From Brassica napus (lineage: Eukaryota; Streptophyta; Magnoliopsida; Brassicales; Brassicaceae): DNA of 64,000 bases. The stretch is from assembly GCF_020379485.1 (NCBI RefSeq), contig NC_063446.1, positions 22,780,610 through 22,844,609 of the forward strand, read 5' to 3'. The translations under genes were made by a program, and so were the position numbers. This document shows, piece by piece, positions 24,166 through 37,100 of the stretch; the stretch's first letter is position 1, and every line of letters starts with the position of its first letter. The notes beneath the pieces are model-generated. The model saw nothing but the letters and a program-made list of their open reading frames with translations. It was not told the DNA's origin and made no database searches.

Positions 24166-24700
24166 CCTGTTCCGGAACGCGGTAGGCGCTAGTCGGGCGG
24201 TCGGGTTGGGCCTAGCGCCTAAAGAGAAAATCGGGGATTAATCGAAAATTATGCGGAGCGGAATTTTTAGATGGTTTACTATGTTATAAAACATGTTAAT
24301 CTTTAATTATGTATAACATTAATACATTTTCATGTTTAAGATTGTATAAAACACACAAATAGAATATATAAACTTAATATAGTGTAATTTTCATCAAAAT
24401 TATGAATATAAATGATATTTATAAAATTTTAGATCAGATAAAAAAATAAAAATATTATTAAAACTAAAAAAAAATAAAAAAAATTAAAAAAATATATAAA
24501 AAAAAAATAAAAAAAATAAAAAAATAGATTAGGCGGGCCGCCTAGGCGGCTAGACGGTCATTTAGGCGGCTAGACGGTCATTTAGGCGGTCTAGGCGGAA
24601 AAAATCGGATATCCGATTTTTTAAACCGATTTGGCATAAATCGGGGCGGAAAAGTGACGCGTAGCGTCTAGACGGCTAGGCGGCCGATTTTTAGAACAGG
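24166..24700. mobile_element. MITE with 10-bp target duplication (Mutator-like)
   Basis: Ends CCTGTTC / GAACAGG and flanked by a perfect 10-bp duplication GGGAGGAGCC (24156-24165 and 24701-24710). The right part has repeated GGCGGCTAGACGGTCATTTA units and many CGATTTTT motifs. The middle is AT-rich and non-coding. A 9-11 bp duplication points to Mutator-like mobilisation. Confidence 0.8.
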
Positions 24701-24710
24701 GGGAGGAGCC

Positions 24711-26909
24711 AATCAACCTAGCCTAGAGCCACTGTTCAAACTGAATCTGTATCTAGTCATACAGCATTACAGCAACCAAACAATACTTTGATTTGAAGCC
24801 CAAGATAATCGGCACCATGTTATATTACGCAGCTTATCTGATGTTGGCTTTATATAGAACTGATAATAGGCTTTAAGGCAGCCTATTTCGGCCCGTCAAG
24901 AGGATTCCCCCTAACGTCGTAAGGTAGGGCGATGAGCTGCTACTCTGACTAATTCCGTTTCAATAGTCATCTCTCATCTGTTGTCGGTGTGAAAGGAATC
25001 GTTTTTTGAATTTATCTTCCTGCGATTCATTGTTTTATAGCTATCACACATGTGACATATCTAATCGTCTCGAATCAGGACATCTAAATTTATTTATTTG
25101 TTTGTGGCAATGATTCAAATCGACGGCAATTGCATACTGATTAGAAAATATATACAATACACTGGTTATTAAAACGTTATACTCATTTTGCTTGTCGTTC
25201 TAGACTCACAGATTAATAAAACATTTAAATTTATCTATTTACTAGATAAAAACATCATTATCAATACACCTAACCAGATTTCAACCAATAGAAAAATATA
25301 TTAGAATAAAAAATCAAAAAATTTTGCATTGAAATCATAAAATGACACTAATTTTGGAACGAAAAATTTTGCTTTAAAACGATATCTAATTCAAAACGGA
25401 GGGAGTAACCGTCTAGATTTTAGTAATAGGTGATAATGGATCAAGTATATACTAAATGTTTTATCTCACCCATTACATATTTCATATTAAACATTTCAGA
25501 TTTATTTGTAAATGGATTCAAATGCCTGTTACCCTTCACTCCTTTTGATTAACATCGCGTCGCAAGTCACAACCACCGTTTAGTTGGGGCGATTCGTATA
25601 TTTTGGGAGTATATAATATAACATACATAACTATCAAACCAACTGGTGTCGACCTTTGGTGTTAGCTGATTTGATTTAACTCTTTTTTGGAATAAATAAA
25701 ATAAAATTTCAGAGCAGCTGTCCAATAGCAAAATGACAGGTGGGATCTAGGGTTTGTGGTCATTACGATCGACTGATTACTACTACTTAACTTGGCATTA
25801 TTCATTTATTTGGAGTCACTTTTGCTTATTAATAATTAGATTTTTTGTTTACAAACGTGTGGTGATAGTCTGGGACAAGTTGACCTGTTGACACCCAATC
25901 TCATTTACAACACCTTTTACAAATATAAATATTCGCACACTGTTACAAACATTATCATCAAATTATTGTGGAATTTTGCAGACAAAGCATATGCCCTTGT
26001 GTTTCCTTCGATTTGGCTTTTATATTTATTCGTGGTGTCATAATTAATTCGTGAAAACGAAGGATTTTACAATAGTACCATATTTTTTTTAGTATTTGTG
26101 ATTTGCTTTGTATTTCACGGATATCTAATTTTTTCGATTTTTTTTGCTTCGTAAAAATAATATTCAATTTTCTGAATATTCAAAAACTTTTTTGATATTT
26201 GCGAATATTCACGGATATTTACGGATGCTTCATCCACTTTTTTCACTACAAATCTAAAAAAATATCAAATTATTTTTTTATTTTTTAGAAATATATTTTA
26301 CATGATAAAAATATTAAGTAAAAAATTAATGAAACTAAATGTTTTATTATTTAAAATTAATAATTTTCTTATAAAAATGTTTTTAGAAAAAATGTAGTTT
26401 TGTATAAAGATTTATATTTTTTTAATTTAATATTTTATAAGTAATTTTTAAAATAAAATTTAATAAATTATATGTTAAATAATTATATAAGATTATACAT
26501 TTAAAACTCTACATTTAATCGCAGATATACATCTATTTGTACAAAAGTCGGAGCGGAACTGATATCCGTCTCTAACTTTTTATAGTATTTGTGATTTGCT
26601 TCGTTTTTAACGGATATTGATTTTTAATATTTGTTTTGCTTCAAAGATTTACAAATATCTGGATTTTCTGGATCGAATCAAAATAAATAATGAATCGAAT
26701 TAAATTTAACGAATAAAATGCTCTGCCCTAACTGTAAGGATACTGAAACCACCACTTATCAAAAAAAAAGTAGTTGTTCGCTTCTGATTTTAGAGTGAGG
26801 TTACAAATTCATTCAAACATAATAATTATTTTCTCGGACGATATTCAGATACAACCGGATCCTTTTTAGGTGCTTTAAAAGGTAATCATAGTCATGTGTA
26901 GCCTATACA
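24711..26909. other. Intergenic DNA with a degenerate Stowaway and old repeats
   Basis: No gene is supported. 25182-25405 is probably a degenerate Stowaway MITE; its right end ACGGAGGGAG followed by TA is clear, its left end is decayed. 26090-26700 has repeated CGGATATT and GAATATTC phrases typical of an old unclassified repeat. Confidence 0.5.
25182..25405. mobile_element. Degenerate Stowaway-like MITE
   Basis: The right terminus CAAAACGGAGGGAG is followed by TA. The left terminus (TACTCATTTTGCTTG) is only a weak inverted match. Size (224 bp) and interior fit Brassicaceae Stowaway elements. Confidence 0.45.
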
Positions 26910-27835
26910 TCTTATATATTAAAACAGAAGTCACAACCTTGATTCATGTATGATTTTTTTAAAAAATAGACCTAATGTACATATTACTAGAAAATCATGT
27001 TACATTTAATCTTTAATCTTATCATTATTATAGGTCTAACTAACTCACTTTCTAGATTATAGGAACTAAATAATATGTCTATAACACAATATTGCTACAT
27101 TGTAGGAATTGAATAACTATCAATCATTTCCAAGCAAAAAAAAATGATCTGAAAACTCTGTTATCAATTTTTACTTCTATATCATGTACCATCGTATTTG
27201 AAAGAGACTGTAAGGAGCAAAAATATTTTTCGAGACTTCTACACCTAATCAGGTGCATTTTTAAAACTAAACTGTTTTCACATTGATTTGTCTTTTGTAT
27301 ATAGTTCATTTAAAAAATATAATTAAATGTTTAATTAAATTCTTTATTAAATTTATACATGAAGCTTTAAGTTTAGTTTTTGTTAACTTTCTTATTTTGT
27401 GAAATGTTTGATTATCTTTGGAGATGATAATACTTTAATATTTTCCAAATTCTATTTCTATTTATTTATTCAATAATGAAATACTAATCCAACAAACAAA
27501 AAAAATATATAAGAAGAAATAAACACATGTGAAAGTTTGAAACAATCTATTTGATGGAGAACAAGTATACTCTAATATTATTATGTTTGAACAACCTTAA
27601 TATACTCGATAATATAAATCTATGAAGCTAAAAGTTTAATTTTTTAATAATTTGTGAAAGTTTGAAACAACCAATTTAATAAAAAAAAATATACGTTAAA
27701 ATTATTATGTTTTAAAAAGTGATAGAAACACCGCATATACATTATAATATATACCAATTTAGAATTGAAAACAAAATGTTTATATAAAATTAAATAAAAA
27801 CAAACATCCACGCGGTTGCACGAGTCGAGATCTAG
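26910..27835 (+). mobile_element. Non-autonomous Helitron downstream of UNE10
   Basis: Starts TCTTATATATTAAAACAGAAG after an A and ends with a GC hairpin-like stretch (about 27810-27822) and GATCTAG before a T, so it is inserted between A and T (926 bp). The 5' end is the one I know from abundant Brassicaceae Helitrons. No coding capacity. Its 3' end lies 74 bases beyond the UNE10 stop codon. Confidence 0.85.
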
Positions 27836-27909
27836 TACAAATTAAAATACAATGGAATATGCATTTATTGTCGATATGTATAACACATATGTAAACGTAA
27901 GGTAATATA

Positions 27910-30056
27910 TCAATTTTGATTTGAAGGAGGAAGCTGTTGCTGCATTTGATGATATAACGCAGCCATCCTGCTATATGCTTCCATCGTCGTTGGCTGCATG
28001 TCAATTCTTCATTAGATTTAAACAAAATTGAAGTATAAAAGTTTTATATAAAACAAAAAGTTGTATAACCTGCGAGGAGCATGCAAGAAAGGCTGACATA
28101 GGATCGGGGATAAGAGGAGACTGAAATCGAGGGTCGGTGGAAGAGGAGGCATCCCATGATGTAGAAGTCATGGGCACAAATGGGTTCTGCATCATGTTGG
28201 CATGGATATTAGGAGCCGTTGCAGTAGCAGCTCGGTTCATAGAACTAAGGTCGACAAGACCTAGACCGGGCATCCCCATGCGAAGCCCTAAGCCCATGGA
28301 ACTGGACATGAGATTTAGTTGAAGTTGTTGTTGTTGCTGCTGCATGGCCATGGGAAGCATCATGGAGGGCATGTTCATTCTGCTCATCATGTACACTTGT
28401 GCTTGGAGTTGTTTCAAGTACTCTATCACTTCATCCAACATGGACGCTTTATCGGTCTAGTTCCAAATTGTAACTTATCAAACCATTCACTCCTTTTGAT
28501 GTATTATTTAACCAAACCAACTCAAGGGATGATCGATGAACACATGTCTACACTAATTAATAATAGTACACTATACATATGTAATGTAGATTGTGTTAAT
28601 TGATTGTGTTGGTTGAATTTTGATTGACAGCCAAAATGTGGCATATAGTAATTAAGGGCATATGAATGGACCAATTGGCCGGACAAAGTCGTAAAGAGAT
28701 GTAAAATCAGTTTTTCGGGGCCAAACAAATAAGAGAGATCGAGCATAAGTGTGTGGAGTAAAACCATCGTATGAGATCCATTTCTTTGTATACATTCATT
28801 TTCCTTTGGTCCACCACCCTTCTTATCCCCTCTAGCTATTTTCGTACCTACTTTATTTATAGTATTTTTTATTATTATATATTATTACGTACGTATACTC
28901 ATATAAATTTGATTTAGCAGTTGACCAAAAGAAGAGAAAATAATAATTTAACGACAGTTTATGATGCATGTAAAATGAGGTACCTTGCTGGAATTGGGAA
29001 CCAGTTTCTGCAACGTCTTCATCCTTTGATTGATCTTATCTCTCCTCTTCTGCAATAAAACCAATCAAGAGACAATCACCAATGTTTAATTAATGAATAT
29101 TAACTCTGAAATTTCATTCCTATACAAAGAAAACATTAACTATGAAACACTAGTCGACGAATAACAATATAATTATTCCTCTCAAAATAAATAAATAAGA
29201 GTAATAAATGGTTGAAGGAGTGAATGAATTACACGTTCGGATTGGTTGTGAATAGCAGCGGCTCTGCTTCTCTTGGTTGAAGCTGATGATTTTCCTCCCG
29301 TTTGCTTCTCTTCTTCTTCTTCCTCCACCTATATATAGCGTTGTAATTCAAAAATATTTTTTTTAAGTGATATATAATAAATTAATTAGAAGGAATAAGT
29401 TATAATAATAAAATGAGAAACTAATTGCCTGTGGGCGGCTGTGGCAGACGGAGTCATGATCGTCGATGTTGGTGGTTTTGGGGAAAGGCTTCCCGCCGGA
29501 GCTGGAGTTATCATCCAGCGATGTTGAGGTGAAGCCGTAGGTGTCAATGGTCAGGCGCTGGCTCCTGCTCGCGCTCCACTCGGGCGCCACTCTGGCTCGT
29601 TTCCCACCATCCATGGGATGACCATCGCTACACGAGCCCACGCCGGTGGCGGGCTGGCTCTGCTGCTCGGGGACAAGCGCGTCCATGCGGACCCTGGAAT
29701 AGCGGTGGTGGAACGATGGGACGAGCTCATCGGTGGGCTTAGGGTTAGGGAAGCGAGTAGCTTGGTCCACTATTGACTCCAACGTTCCACCGGCGCCAGT
29801 GGAGAATTTTGACAGAGCAGGCACCCGCGGTGGACATAAGCCGTGCAACCCTAGTTGCCCGTTGTGCCACGTCAGCTCGGCTACCTCATAGTCTAGCCTG
29901 CACAAGACATAGATAGACTATAGTTAATTATTACATATTGAGGCCAATAATATACTGATAAAATGGTACATACGTGGGGATATCTGCAGCTTTAGTGGAG
30001 CGGACGGTGGCCGCCGGAGTATCATCGATGTGGTAGTTTGGAACACACTGGCTCAT
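27910..30056 (-). CDS. UNE10: UNE10 / PIF8 bHLH transcription factor, 6 exons
   Basis: Coding exons on the minus strand: 30056-29974, 29897-29429, 29328-29233, 29049-28984, 28456-28070 and 27993-27910, giving 394 residues (about 399 in Arabidopsis from memory). Near the N-terminus is the active-phytochrome-B binding motif ELTWHNGQ (about residues 35-42). The bHLH is about residues 205-255 (SRAAAIHNQSERKRRDKINQ, LVPNSSKTDKASMLDEVIEY), with the canonical His-Glu-Arg contacts, so E-box/G-box binding is expected. A Met/Gln-rich C-terminus contains a polyglutamine run. UNE10 was named for a fertilisation phenotype and later called PIF8, a phytochrome-interacting repressor of light responses; this is known of the family. 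Exon 2 ends CCACAG followed by GC, and only this GC-AG intron keeps phase. The gene agrees with At4g00050 synteny. Confidence 0.93.
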
Positions 30057-30245
30057 CCTGAAGCTGACTTGTGTATATATTGCTATTATCAAATTTAGAG
30101 GATGTTACGTTGAGATGTTCTCTTTCTTATAATGTTTCTTCTTTTTGTTATGTAAACTATTTGTAGCAATGGAGGAGTGGGGACATATACTTGACTAGTT
30201 AACCATATATATATAGGAAATTTTCCAGAGTTTACCGCAGGCGAA
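30057..30245. promoter_or_regulatory. UNE10 5' leader and proximal promoter
   Basis: Short upstream space before the MITE at 30246. A CT/TTC-rich stretch (30115-30150) may be transcribed leader. No certain TATA box was found. Confidence 0.4.
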
Positions 30246-30725
30246 AGTTCACCAACCAATAATAAATAAAAATAGTAATAGTTGTAAATTATTTTTTAAT
30301 ATTTTTAACATCGTCAACGAAACATTAAACCCTAAACTCTAAATAATAACCTTAAACCTTTAAATTTTTAAATTCTTGGGTAAACCATAAACCCTAGGTT
30401 TAAGATTTATCCAACGGTTTAGAATTTGGGATTAATGATTTAGTGTTTTTAAGATTTAATGTTTAGTGTTTATGATGTGGAACTTAAGATTTATCCAAGG
30501 GTTTAGGATTTATCCAATGGTTTAGGATTTATCAAAGGATTTAGGGTTTATCCAAATATTTAATGTTTAGTATTTAGGATCTGTGTTTTGCTGACGACGT
30601 TAAATTTTTTTCAAGCTATTACTATTTTTTATTTATTTTTAGTTTTTATTTAAAAAATATAATATAATTTTTTTTTTTTTAAGATACGAAATACGAAAGA
30701 ACAAAATACTATTCGTTGGTGAATC
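30246..30725. mobile_element. Palindromic MITE with telomere-like arms, copy B
   Basis: Ends TTCACCAACCAATA and TATTCGTTGGTGAA are inverted repeats. Inside, aacatcgtcaacgaaacatt on the left pairs with tgttttgctgacgacgtt on the right. The arms carry degenerate CCCTAAA and TTTAGGG units as in copy A. It lies about 190 bases upstream of the UNE10 start codon. Confidence 0.75.
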
Positions 30726-33423
30726 TAATGGGTAAATCCAAGGAAAACTCTATATATAGCCTAGGTCCCTTCAGTTAAAGCTGTTGAATGTTCTCTCGAC
30801 AACTTTATTAAACGTGGGGACTGATAACACATGTGCATACAAAGTTTGTTTTGATAGTTTTTTTTATGGGAGGAGTTTGAACTAGGTCGTCCTAATCTCT
30901 CTCTTGGTATGGAATCAACCATTGGTAATATCTCTTGGCACCACGTAGAGGAATTTTAAGCATATTGTATTGTAACAATTCCTCTAAATTGAACTACAAC
31001 TATTTTAGGAGAATTTTCCAAAATAATCCAAAATATGAAATAAAATGAAAATATATACCACATATTCAAATGCAAAAGTAACATAAATGTGTAATGAAAT
31101 TATAACTATCTTTTTATGACCAAAAAAAAGTAAACATATTTTGACAATTATATCCTTAAAATCTAAACAAAACAATGAATCTTGTGAGAGATTTCTTGAG
31201 GAAATTTCAGAGAAGAAATATATTTATGACCTTAATTTTATAGTTAAATTATAAGAGTTGGAAAATTATTTAGTGGAAAATAAATTAAATATTGTCAATA
31301 TAAAAAATTATAAATCATGTAATAAAAAGTTAATAAATTTGAACAATTATTTTGATGAAAGAATATAGATTGTAAATTAAGTTCATGCATTGGTTAGAGT
31401 TTGCTAATATATGTTCTAAGTAATATTGTGTTTTCAGGATTAGATTTGGATTATTAAATATCTTTTTGAAATGTTACTTTAATATATATGATCAATTGTG
31501 TATACATTAAACAATTTAGAAGGTGATTCTATGTTGTAGTGAAGGGTTTACTGATACTTAGTTTAATTATTTGATTTTAGAGTTTAGGGATAGGTGATTT
31601 TCCGAAAAAGCTTGTGAAACAGTCTCATTAAGTTGAATTTATGGATTTGTTCAAATCTAACACACACAAAAATACTCATGTTAAATCTATAGATCTACCT
31701 CACATAAAGAGGATATGACCGCGAAATAAAAAAACTGTTTTGATAAATTGTAAGAAGGATATGAGACAAAGAGAGTATAAGCAATTGATACAAGGTTTGG
31801 TATCCTAAATTTCAAATAGATTAGAGAGTTTTAAAGAGAGAAATATTAGATTGTTGTTGCACCTATTTTAGAGAGAGGAAATGTGTAAAACAAAATTATA
31901 TAATCTTAATTATGTTAAAAGTTTTTGGTGTAGAAGACTTCATGGATCATGAAGTCTACTTACTCATGAAGTAGTAAAATTTCAAAGCCCATAATATCTC
32001 GTAAGAAAGCCCTTTTCGAATTCAAATTTCATATATGTAATTAATTGATAGTCCAGAGTATTCGGCCCAATTTAAACCCCAATGATAATTGTAATAAAAC
32101 CCAAACGTAATTATCTTTTCTCATCAAACCAGAATAAATAAACATAGTCAGCATATATATATGTATCGTTTGAGTTATTTATTTGTAAGAATGTAGTAAA
32201 CCCTGGATCAAGAAGTAGTAAACCCTGGATCAAGAACTTGAATTCGAAAACCTAACTTCCACATGGAAAATACATTAATTCATGTGTATAACATACCAAA
32301 CTTCTATAACGAGTTATATGTCCAATATATAATATGGCGTTGTTTGTGTTAGATTTATCTTCAATCCTTACCCTAATGTACTTGGCATAATGTATCTAAA
32401 TTGAAGCTGATCACATATTCCATGACTTGTGACATTTACCGAAGCTCAGTGATACATGAAGGATTGAAGGGGATCAGATAACGATATTTTACGAGTAAAT
32501 TAGTATAGTGTTAATGTTTGCCACAAATTTGTAATATATTCCAGGGACAAATACTACTAGATAACTACACTGAAGAAAAAAGACTTAACTTGTGTAGTAT
32601 CAAGTATGTCGATTATGATGGGTGTCCGAATAACGTATCATATGTTGAAAAAAAATAATCTTATTCTTCCGTCCCTAGAATTAATATTTTAAAAAGTATT
32701 TTTATTTTACAAAAAAATGTCATTTTATAACTTTAGTACAGAATTGTTAAACAAAAATTATTTTAATAGTAACTAAATAAAAAATATTAGTAATGAACAG
32801 ATGGTGAAATAAATAAATAATTTATTAATATATGTGAAAGCTTTACACTCCTTGTAAAAAAACATAGATAATAGCAAAAAATATTGTTATTAGTGGAATC
32901 CAAACAAATATTCTGAACTTTGTGAAATCAATTAAGAACCAAACATAACATACAATCTCGTGATCTGAGATCATCTTTTTACGCATCTATTTGAATTATA
33001 TATATTGAACTTCAAACTCCAACGGATGCGTTGACTGTTTGAAGTGGAAGAAAACAAAGAGGTAGATGCCCATACTGTTACTCTTAATCTTTGATTATGA
33101 TGGTGCCTTAAAACGATACGTTAAAAAAAAAATTAGTGCACAATCTTATTCTTTTCCATCTTAGAAAGGATATTTTTTCATTAAAAAAAACTTTAAACTA
33201 TATGTATCTCTTCACTTTGCAACTACATGTTTTAATGTTTTCTTTTCTTTTTTGTTTTCAATTGACATAACTTTTATTCTCTTTTTTTGTTCTAGTAAGT
33301 TAATTATATTTCTCTGCACTATTTTTGTTTTTTAAGATATTAAATACTGTATTTGCCTCACCAAACTAGAACGTATATTGTACATGACACTAATTAACAT
33401 TCATCATCCTTATTTTAGAAGTT
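30726..33423. other. AT-rich intergenic DNA
   Basis: No ORF, RNA gene or element end with adequate support. Tandem duplication of a short phrase (tagtaaaccctggatcaagaa) occurs at 32195-32235. Confidence 0.55.
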
Positions 33424-33428
33424 ATAAT

Positions 33429-34111
33429 TGTTGAGTATTTAGTAAAGAAGATCAAGACAATGTCAAGACAAGCTTAGGTGTGGAGAGCAAGCTACTAAAG
33501 ACATGGCACTACTCACGTGACTTATCAAGATGAAGGACCACAAGATGAGCTGTTTTGTCTCGGTTTGATAAAGCAAAAGAAACAACAGTTTGTCGGCTTC
33601 TCTGCAGGAAGTTAACGTTGTGGCTTTAATGGTCCGTACGGATGGAGCGTGGCCAGCTGGAGCATCCGAAGCGCTTTAGGTTAAAGTTTGAGTAGTATAT
33701 AAGTTTGTCTTAGTAGAGAAAGAAAGGGGGGGCAAGATAGAGTGAGAACATTTTTTTCAAAGTATAAGCTTGAGAGAGTTCTTGAGAGTTTGTAAGATAC
33801 GTTTAAACCAAGATAGGTACTGCAAAGGCCTTGAGGTTAAGATACACTTGTAAACTCTGATCTAGTGGATTCCGGGAGACAGTTTCCGGCCCAGACTAAC
33901 ACCCTTGTTAATAGGTGTAACTGGGTTAACAATCTTGAGTGTCTTGTTTTGTTTTCTCTTCTACTTTCACAATCTGTTTCAGGGAAGAACTTTACCACCA
34001 AACATATTTCATAACCGGGTTATCATTTTGCTCGATTAAAGCTGAAGTCTTGGTGAGTGTGTGTGAAGTCTGAAGGCAAATATACACCTTGGGGTGTTAG
34101 ATTTTCTCACA
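33429..34111 (+). repeat. 5' LTR of second Copia element
   Basis: 683 bp, TG...CA. It carries a run of seven G at about 33726, which is longer in the 3' LTR. Confidence 0.92.
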
Positions 34112-34158
34112 TATTGGTATCAGAGCTCCAGGTTCTGAGTTGGTTTGCGTTCAAGACC

Positions 34159-37100
34159 ATGACTTTGCCAAGAGTTGAGCTGGAAAAGTTCGATGGTCAT
34201 GGAGATTACATGCTATGGAAGGATAAGCTCTTAGCTCAGATGGATCTTCAAGGGCTGAGCAAAGCCTTAGAAGAATCTGACAAAGTTAGAGAGAAAGTTC
34301 GAGATCCAGATGAAACACCTGAAGAGAAGAAAACAGCTGAAGAAAAGGAAGAAACTTTAGCTGAGAAAATCAAGAAGGCCAGAAGTACCATAGTACTGAG
34401 CGTCACAAACAGGGTTCTGAGGAAGATAAGAAAGGAAGAAACCGCTGCAGGGATGCTTAAGGCATTAGACATGTTGTACCTTGCCAAAGCACTCCTAAAC
34501 CGCTTTTATCTCAAACAGAAACTCTATGGGTTCAAGATGTCTGAAAGTCTGTCCATTGAGAGCAACATTGATGAGTTTCTACATCTCATAACAGATCTAG
34601 AGAATATTGATGTTCAAGTTGCCGATGAAGACCAAGCTATATTGCTCCTTATGTCTCTACCAAGACAGTTCGATCAACTAAGAGACACTCTGAGGTATGG
34701 CACAGGAAGAACAACTCTCACTCTGGATGAAGTTGTTGCAGCAATATACGCAAAGGAGCTTGAGAATGGGTCAAACTCCAAAGGGTCTAAAGGTGAAGCA
34801 GAAAGCTTGTATGTTAGAGAGAAAGGGGATCAACGTGGAAGATCAGACAATAGAGACATAAACTCAAGGTCTAAGTCACGTTCAAAGTCAAGAGGCAGGA
34901 AGGTATGCTGGTCTTGTGGTGAAGAAGGACACTTCAAGGGCTCTTGTCCAAACAAAGGCAAGACCCACAACAAACCAAAACACCAGGGGAGCAGTAGCAG
35001 AGGAGAAGCTGTAATGGTGAAAGATAACAAGAATGAAGCTACAGGTCTTTATGTGTTAGAAGCCCTTTATTCAACAGACATAAATCTCGAGAATGAATGG
35101 GTCTTGGATTCTGGATGTAGATATCATATGACATACAAGAAGGAGTGGTTTGAAACACTCAATGATGTCAGTGGAGGTTCAGTACGCATGGGAAACAAGA
35201 CAACTTCAAAGGTCAGAGGTGTTGGGACAGTAAGAATCAAGAACGAAGATGGCTCCATGTTTCTGTTAACTGAAGTAAGGTACATTCCAAAAATGGATCG
35301 AAATTTGATGTCAGTAGGAACAATGGAAGAGCTCGGATACAGTTTTGTGTCAAAAGAAGGCATCTTGAGCATCCATAAAGATAACAAGACTGTCTTAAAG
35401 GGAAAACGACATGACAAACTGTATTTACTTCAAGGAAAACCTGAAGTTGGTCAGTCTTATGCCACTGAAAGAAAGAATGATGACACTATCTTGTGGCATC
35501 GAAGATTAGGACACATGAGTCAGAAGAATTTTAGTCTACTGGTGAAGAAGGGTCTACTTGATAAGAAGAAAGTCTCAGAGTTTGATATGTGTGAAGATTG
35601 TGTCTACGGGAAAGCCAAGAAAGTCAGTTTCTCAGTTGCAACTCACGATACAAAAGACAAGCTAGATTATGTACACTCAGACTTATGGGGAGCACCTAGT
35701 GTTCCATTCTCGCTTGGGAAGTGTCAGTACTTCATCTCGTTCGTAGATGATTATTCAAGAAAGACATGGGTATTTTTCTTGAAGCATAAGAAGCGTTTGA
35801 TAAGTTTGTAGAGTAGTGTACTATGGTTGAAAACCAAACAGAAAAGAAGCTGAAAGTGCTGAGAACAGATAATGGTCTTGAGTTCTGCAACTCAAGATTT
35901 GATAACTTCTGCAAAGAGAGAGGAATTGTAAGACACATGACATGTGCTTACACACCTCAGCAAAACGGCGTGGCCGAGAGGATGAACCGCACTATACTAG
36001 AGAAAGTCAGAAGCATGCTGAGTGACTCAGGCCTACCTAGGATGTTTTGGGCAGAAGCTACTCAAACTGCAGTCACACTGATCAACAAGACACCTTCCTC
36101 GACAATTAAGTTTGAAATTCCAGACAAGAAATGGACAGGGAGATCACCAGTATACATTTGAGAAGGTTTGGATGTGTCTGTTTTAGTCATACAAATGACG
36201 GGAAGCTCAGTCCAAGAGCAAAGAAGGCAGTTCTATTGGGATATCCTTCAGGAGTAAAAGGTTACAAAGTATGGTTGCTTGAGGAAAAGAAATGTCATAT
36301 TAGTAGAAATGTTATCTTTCAAGAGAATGATGTCTGTAAAGATGTCACTCGGAAAGGGAAACAAAAGGAAGATGATCAACATGAGACTACAGAAATGGCA
36401 TTTGACATTGATCTTGGAGAGGAAGGAGATATCACCTCAGGTGGAGATACTCAGAGTAACAACGAAGTCTCAGGAGTTGATCAACATGAAGTTGAAAATC
36501 AAGAAACAAGTGATCAGAATGATAAGGATGATCATGACTCTGAAAATGATCAAGATCAGGAAGATGAAACAAGTGAATCACCTGATAGCTATCATCTAGT
36601 CAGAGACAGAGAACGTAGAACAGTCAGAGCCACTAGAAGGTTTGATATTGAAGGTTATTTCAGTGAAGATACCGACGATGAAGAAGACTGTTTTTGATGT
36701 TGAGGTTCTGATCACTACGGTGGATGGTGACCTCAAAGAACCGTCTAGCTATCAAGAAGCTAGAGATGATGAAGACTCGGAATTTTGGAAAGGAGGAATG
36801 GATGAAGAAATGGATTCTCTACTGAGAAACCACACTTGGATTGTTGTTGACAGACCAAAAGGACACAGTGTGATTGGGTGTAAATGGATCTACAAGAGGA
36901 AGAGTGGGATTCCAGGGGTTGAGAGACCAAGACACAAGTCACGCCTTGTTGCCAAAGGCTACTCTCAAAAGGAGGGAGTAGACTACACAGAGATTTTCTC
37001 ACCAGTGGTAAGACACGTATCTATAAGGATCCTTCTTGCCATTGTAGTTGAAGAAGATCTGGAACTAGAACAACTTGATGTAAGAACAGCTTTTTTACAT

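Noticed and set aside
30300..30620. Telomere-like repeats near the block junction, suggesting an ancestral chromosome-end fusion
   Set aside because: The same structure, with the same inverted termini, is at 15366-16001 inside the chromosome 4 block, so it is a mobile MITE and not a fossil telomere.
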